Position numbers and translations under genes: made by a program. A model generated the notes under the pieces. That model saw nothing but the letters and a program-made list of their open reading frames with translations. It ran no database searches and was not told the DNA's origin. Shown here one piece after another: positions 6,157-8,232 of a DNA stretch of 8,232 bases (position 1 is its first letter; every line of letters begins with the position of its first letter). The DNA lies in NCBI GenBank assembly GCA_036555005.1, contig DATBME010000061.1:1-8232 (forward strand), in the 5' to 3' direction. This DNA comes from DASSCW01 sp036555005 (GTDB taxonomy: Bacteria > Chloroflexota > Limnocylindria > QHBO01).

Positions 6157-6233
6157 TGGTGCCCCCAACCGGATTCGAACCGGTGATCTCCACCTTGAAA
6201 GGGTGGCGTCCTAGGCCTCTAGACGATGGGGGC
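6157..6233 (-). tRNA. tRNA-Glu (anticodon UUC)
   Basis: The minus strand folds into a complete cloverleaf: acceptor GCCCCCA pairing with TGGGGGC; D arm GTCTAGAGGCCTAGGAC; anticodon stem CCACC/GGTGG around loop CTTTCAA with anticodon TTC (complement of 6197-6199); T arm ACCGG-TTCGAAT-CCGGT; discriminator A; encoded CCA at 6157-6159. The GTCTAGAGG D-arm is typical of bacterial tRNA-Glu. The discriminator is A rather than the G found in E. coli. The precursor would run antisense into the adjacent zinc-ribbon gene, since only 4 nt separate them. Confidence 0.97.
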
Positions 6234-6259
6234 GTGCCGTGGCGCCGAACTCGGTGCTG

Positions 6260-6265
6260 ATGGTA
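6260..6265 (-). promoter_or_regulatory. Possible -10 box for tRNA-Glu
   Basis: TACCAT on the minus strand lies 26 nt before the tRNA 5' end, which would leave a leader of about 20 nt for RNase P to remove. No -35 match is seen, so this is weak. Confidence 0.3.
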
Positions 6266-6270
6266 TCGCA

Positions 6271-6294
6271 GGCTGCGGTCGGGACCGATCAGCC
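6271..6294 (-). terminator. GC-rich hairpin over the stop of the membrane-protein gene
   Basis: GGCTG-CGGTC, loop GG, then GACCG-(AT)-CAGCC makes ten pairs with a 2-nt bulge and covers the stop codon at 6289-6291. No T-tract follows on the minus strand. It could slow or end transcription, or protect the 3' end; a tight 2-nt loop would open by one pair in RNA. Confidence 0.35.
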
Positions 6295-6600
6295 GACGTA
6301 GAAGGCCAGCACCAGGATCACCGTACCCGCCAGCGCGAAGGCGGCCAGCACGATCATCAGCCCGCCGCCGATCGCGATCAGCACCGCTCGGCCGGTGGCG
6401 CCGCGGCGGTACGCGCGCTGGGACCAGATCCAGCCCTGGACAAACAGGAAGATGCCGGCCGCCACCGCGATCACGCCGGCCGCCAGCATCTCCAGCACCG
6501 ACAGGGCGGAGTCCGTGCCAAACACCGCGAGCGCGGCCAGCCCGCCGGCGATGAGCAGGGCGACCAGGCCGATGACGGCGTTGCGCGCCAGCGGATGCAT
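6289..6600 (-). CDS. Small integral membrane protein, three predicted helices
   Basis: 103 residues, not assigned to a named family. Three hydrophobic stretches are visible: about 8-27 (AVIGLVALLIAGGLAALAVF), about 34-57 (with LFVQGW at its end) and about 71-100 (AVLIAIGGGLMIVLAAFALAGTVILVLAF). A short polar segment, SQRAYRRGATGR, lies between the second and third; by the positive-inside rule this loop is cytoplasmic. There are no charged residues inside the helices, so it is unlikely to be a transporter by itself. The ATG at 6600 follows a TAGAAT -10 box by 8 nt and there is no ribosome binding site, suggesting a leaderless message. It lies upstream of tRNA-Glu on the same strand and divergent from the KGG-repeat gene. 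Confidence 0.78.
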   Translation of the reverse strand: MHPLARNAVIGLVALLIAGGLAALAVFGTDSALSVLEMLAAGVIAVAAGIFLFVQGWIWSQRAYRRGATGRAVLIAIGGGLMIVLAAFALAGTVILVLAFYVG

Positions 6601-6608
6601 GGGGCGGC

Positions 6609-6614
6609 ATTCTA
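6609..6614 (-). promoter_or_regulatory. -10 box TAGAAT giving a leaderless start
   Basis: TAGAAT on the minus strand is separated by 8 nt from the ATG at 6600, so a normal start site would fall within 0-3 nt of the start codon. This mirrors the arrangement at 5395-5412. No Shine-Dalgarno fits in the space. Confidence 0.55.
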
Positions 6615-6648
6615 GTCAAGCCTCGCCGCGACGGGTCACGGGGCAGCG

Positions 6649-6661
6649 GCACGCATCGTGC
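6649..6661. promoter_or_regulatory. Inverted repeat GCACG-CAT-CGTGC between divergent genes
   Basis: A perfect 5-bp dyad with a 3-nt centre lies between the membrane-protein promoter and the first possible start of the KGG-repeat gene. It could be an operator for a stress regulator or a small hairpin. Short GC-rich dyads arise easily by chance at this base composition. Confidence 0.25.
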
Positions 6662-6679
6662 AGTCCGGTGGCGCCGTCG

Positions 6680-6940
6680 ATGGACGAACAGGATCCGCCG
6701 ATTCCGGAGCCGGAGCTCAAGGCTGAGCCGATGAGCGTGCGCGATGCCGGCCGCAAGGGGGGTCGCGCCACTCGCGCCCGCTACGGCCCGGAGTTCTTTG
6801 CGCAGATCGGCCAGAAGGGTGGCAAGGCGGTCAGCCAGCGCTACCCGTCCGAGCACTTCCAGGAGATCGGCCGCAAGGGCGGGCGCCGCGTGGCGGAGCT
6901 GGTCGAGCGGGCCAAGCGGCTCGAAGAGGAAGCCAGCTAG
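6680..6940 (+). CDS. KGG-repeat (GsiB-like) stress-type protein
   Basis: 86 residues from the ATG at 6680. Three RKGG/QKGG motifs lie exactly 20 residues apart (25-28, 45-48, 65-68), each repeat of the form KGGxxxxxRYGPEFFxxIG. This is the KGG repeat found in GsiB-type general stress proteins, which are hydrophilic, largely unstructured and linked to desiccation or stress protection. A charged helix (70-83) ends the protein. The start is uncertain: Met18 (6731) has an AAGG 8 nt upstream and gives MSVRDAGRKGG, which looks like family N-termini. The 6680 start would add an acidic Pro-rich lead with no ribosome site. The stop TAG (6938-6940) shares a CTAG with the opposite-strand enzyme gene. 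A stress role is inferred from the family only. Confidence 0.83.
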   Translation: MDEQDPPIPEPELKAEPMSVRDAGRKGGRATRARYGPEFFAQIGQKGGKAVSQRYPSEHFQEIGRKGGRRVAELVERAKRLEEEAS

Positions 6941-8232
6941 CGCGAGTCCTCGGCGAGCGTGGTGAGCACTCGGTCCAGGGTGCTGACGATCAGCATCGCC
7001 TCGTCGCGGCTGATGCACAGCGGCGGCCGGATCTTGAGCACGTTGCCCTCGCGCCGGGTGGTGCCCACCAACACGCCGCGTTCACGCAGCTCGTCGCGCG
7101 CCCGTCGGGCCAGACGTGCCGCCGGCGGCGGTTCGCCGCCGTCTCCCTCGCCCGGCTCGACCAGCTCGACGCCCACCATCAGCCCGCGCCCGCGCACATC
7201 CCCGATCGCCGGGTGCCGGCCGGCCAGCTCGGCCAGTGCATCGCGCAGCCAGCCGCCGACCGCGGCCGCGTTCTCGACCAGGCGCTCGTCCTCGAGGACG
7301 TCCAGGACGGTGAGGGCCGCCACGCAGGCCACCGGGTTACCGCCGAAGGTGCTGAAGAAGGCGGTCCGGGCCTGGGCCATGCAGTCGGCCAGCTCACCGC
7401 GGGTCACGACCGCCGCGATCGGGTGGCCGTTGCCCATCGGCTTGCCGAGCGTCACGACATCCGGCGTCACGCCCCAGGCCGGGAAGGCCCACAGCCCGTC
7501 GCCGGCGCGGCCATGGCCGGACTGAACCTCGTCGGCGACGAGCAGGGCGCCGGCGTCGCGCGCCGCCTGCAGCGTGGCGGCCACCACCGCGGCGTCCGGC
7601 GTGAAGATGCCGGCCGAGGTGAACAGCGAGTCCACGAACAGCGCGGCCGGCCGCCGTCCCCGTTCGGCGAGGCGGGCCACCGCCGCCGCGAGGTCCTGCC
7701 GCGCCAGGACCGGGCCGTCCGTCCCGGCGGCGGAGTACGGCCCGCGGTAGGTGTCGGGCGCCGGGAACGTCTCCACCCCATCCGGGCGCTCGCCGCGCGG
7801 CCACTCCGACGGCGAGAAGTCGACGATCGCGGCGCTCACCCCGTGGTAGGCCCATTCGGTGACCAGGCCCGCGTCGCCGCCGGTGGCGATGGTCGCCAGC
7901 CGCCAGGCGAGGTCGTTCGCCTCGCTGCCGGAGTTCACGAACATGACCGTGTCCAGCCCGGCCGGCATACCGGCCACGATCCGTTCGGCCAGCTCCACGA
8001 TCGCCACGTGCAGGTAGCGGGTGTTGGTGTTGAGCAGCCCTGCCTGGCGGGCGATGGCCTCGGTCACCCGCGGGTGCGCGTGCCCGACCACCGGCACGTT
8101 GTTGTAGGCGTCCAGGTAGCCGCGACCCTCGGCGTCGTACATCCAGGTCCCGGATCCGCGGACCAGGTGCAACGGGTGCGCGTAGCTCAGCGGCTCCAGC
8201 GCGCTGCCCAGGACCCGCTCGCGACGCGCTCG
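6937..8232 (-). CDS. Class III PLP enzyme, ethanolamine-phosphate phospho-lyase-like (5' end past right edge)
   Basis: The frame is open from the right edge, so the true start is outside; a TTG at 8172 is internal, as RARRERVLGSALEPLSYAHP precedes it in frame. Counting from that TTG: YLDAYNNVPVVGHAHP (19-34), LLNTNTRYLH (46-55), FVNSGSEANDLA for PLP phosphate (78-89), APDTYRGPY (138-146), the VADEVQ Asp214 that contacts the PLP ring nitrogen, catalytic Lys244 in LGKPMGNGHP, FGGNPVAC (276-283) and a C-terminal LKIRPPLCIS. The NNV-VGH, LNTNTRYLH, APDTYRG and GKPMGNGHP stretches are shared with ethanolamine-phosphate phospho-lyase (AGXT2L1/ETNPPL), which eliminates phosphate rather than transaminating. 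A plain omega-aminotransferase remains possible. Acts on small amines in the cytoplasm; the substrate is not decidable here. Confidence 0.88.
   Translation of the reverse strand, partial: RARRERVLGSALEPLSYAHPLHLVRGSGTWMYDAEGRGYLDAYNNVPVVGHAHPRVTEAIARQAGLLNTNTRYLHVAIVELAERIVAGMPAGLDTVMFVNSGSEANDLAWRLATIATGGDAGLVTEWAYHGVSAAIVDFSPSEWPRGERPDGVETFPAPDTYRGPYSAAGTDGPVLARQDLAAAVARLAERGRRPAALFVDSLFTSAGIFTPDAAVVAATLQAARDAGALLVADEVQSGHGRAGDGLWAFPAWGVTPDVVTLGKPMGNGHPIAAVVTRGELADCMAQARTAFFSTFGGNPVACVAALTVLDVLEDERLVENAAAVGGWLRDALAELAGRHPAIGDVRGRGLMVGVELVEPGEGDGGEPPPAARLARRARDELRERGVLVGTTRREGNVLKIRPPLCISRDEAMLIVSTLDRVLTTLAEDSR

Noticed and set aside
6157..6233. tRNA-Glu as an integration site for a mobile element
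   Set aside because: No integrase, no repeated tRNA 3' end and no change in composition nearby.
6107..7018. 303-codon minus-strand frame across tRNA-Glu, the membrane gene and the KGG gene
   Set aside because: It crosses a perfect tRNA and three other supported genes and reads as Arg/Ala/His-rich shadow.
8170..8172. TTG as the start of the class III PLP enzyme
   Set aside because: The frame remains open for 20 more codons to the window edge, and those residues (ending LSYAHP) fit the family N-terminus.

Overview
The window is uniformly GC-rich (about 70%), densely packed bacterial chromosome in which every real gene has the same G/C-biased third codon positions. A PASTA-type Ser/Thr kinase with Thr-Pro tails, a two-CW type cysteine-rich protein, and TANNNT -10 boxes lying 8-9 bases before start codons with no ribosome binding site suggest a high-GC Chloroflexota-like or, less likely, actinobacterial genome. 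The phylum is an inference. There is no mobile element, CRISPR array or integrase, so the region looks like ordinary core chromosome.

Layout. From 1 to 1990 the minus strand carries a tight folate operon read right to left: a 12-cysteine protein of two-CW type (GTG start at 1990), folC (start overlaps the upstream gene by 35 nt) and folP (ATGA overlap, continues off the left edge). An intergenic stretch at 1991-2344 has hairpins but no credible gene. From 2345 to 5233 the minus strand carries galU, a PASTA kinase 7 nt behind it, and thioredoxin trxA behind its own likely promoter and strong Shine-Dalgarno. On the plus strand, 5410-6152 holds an unrecognised 187-residue protein coupled by TGATG to a 59-residue zinc-ribbon protein. 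A tRNA-Glu(UUC) lies on the minus strand only 4 nt beyond, convergent with this pair. Next is a three-helix membrane protein (minus, 6289-6600), divergent from a KGG-repeat stress-type protein (plus, 6680-6940). That gene shares a palindromic CTAG as stop codon with a convergent class III PLP enzyme resembling ethanolamine-phosphate phospho-lyase (minus, 6937 to the right edge).

Functionally, folC and folP make folate; galU supplies UDP-glucose for envelope polymers; the PASTA kinase probably senses cell-wall state; trxA is the general disulfide reductant. The least characterised items are the two-CW protein heading the folate operon and the leaderless-looking gene plus zinc-ribbon pair. I see no clear evidence of an elaborate new multi-gene system; these are modest leads.
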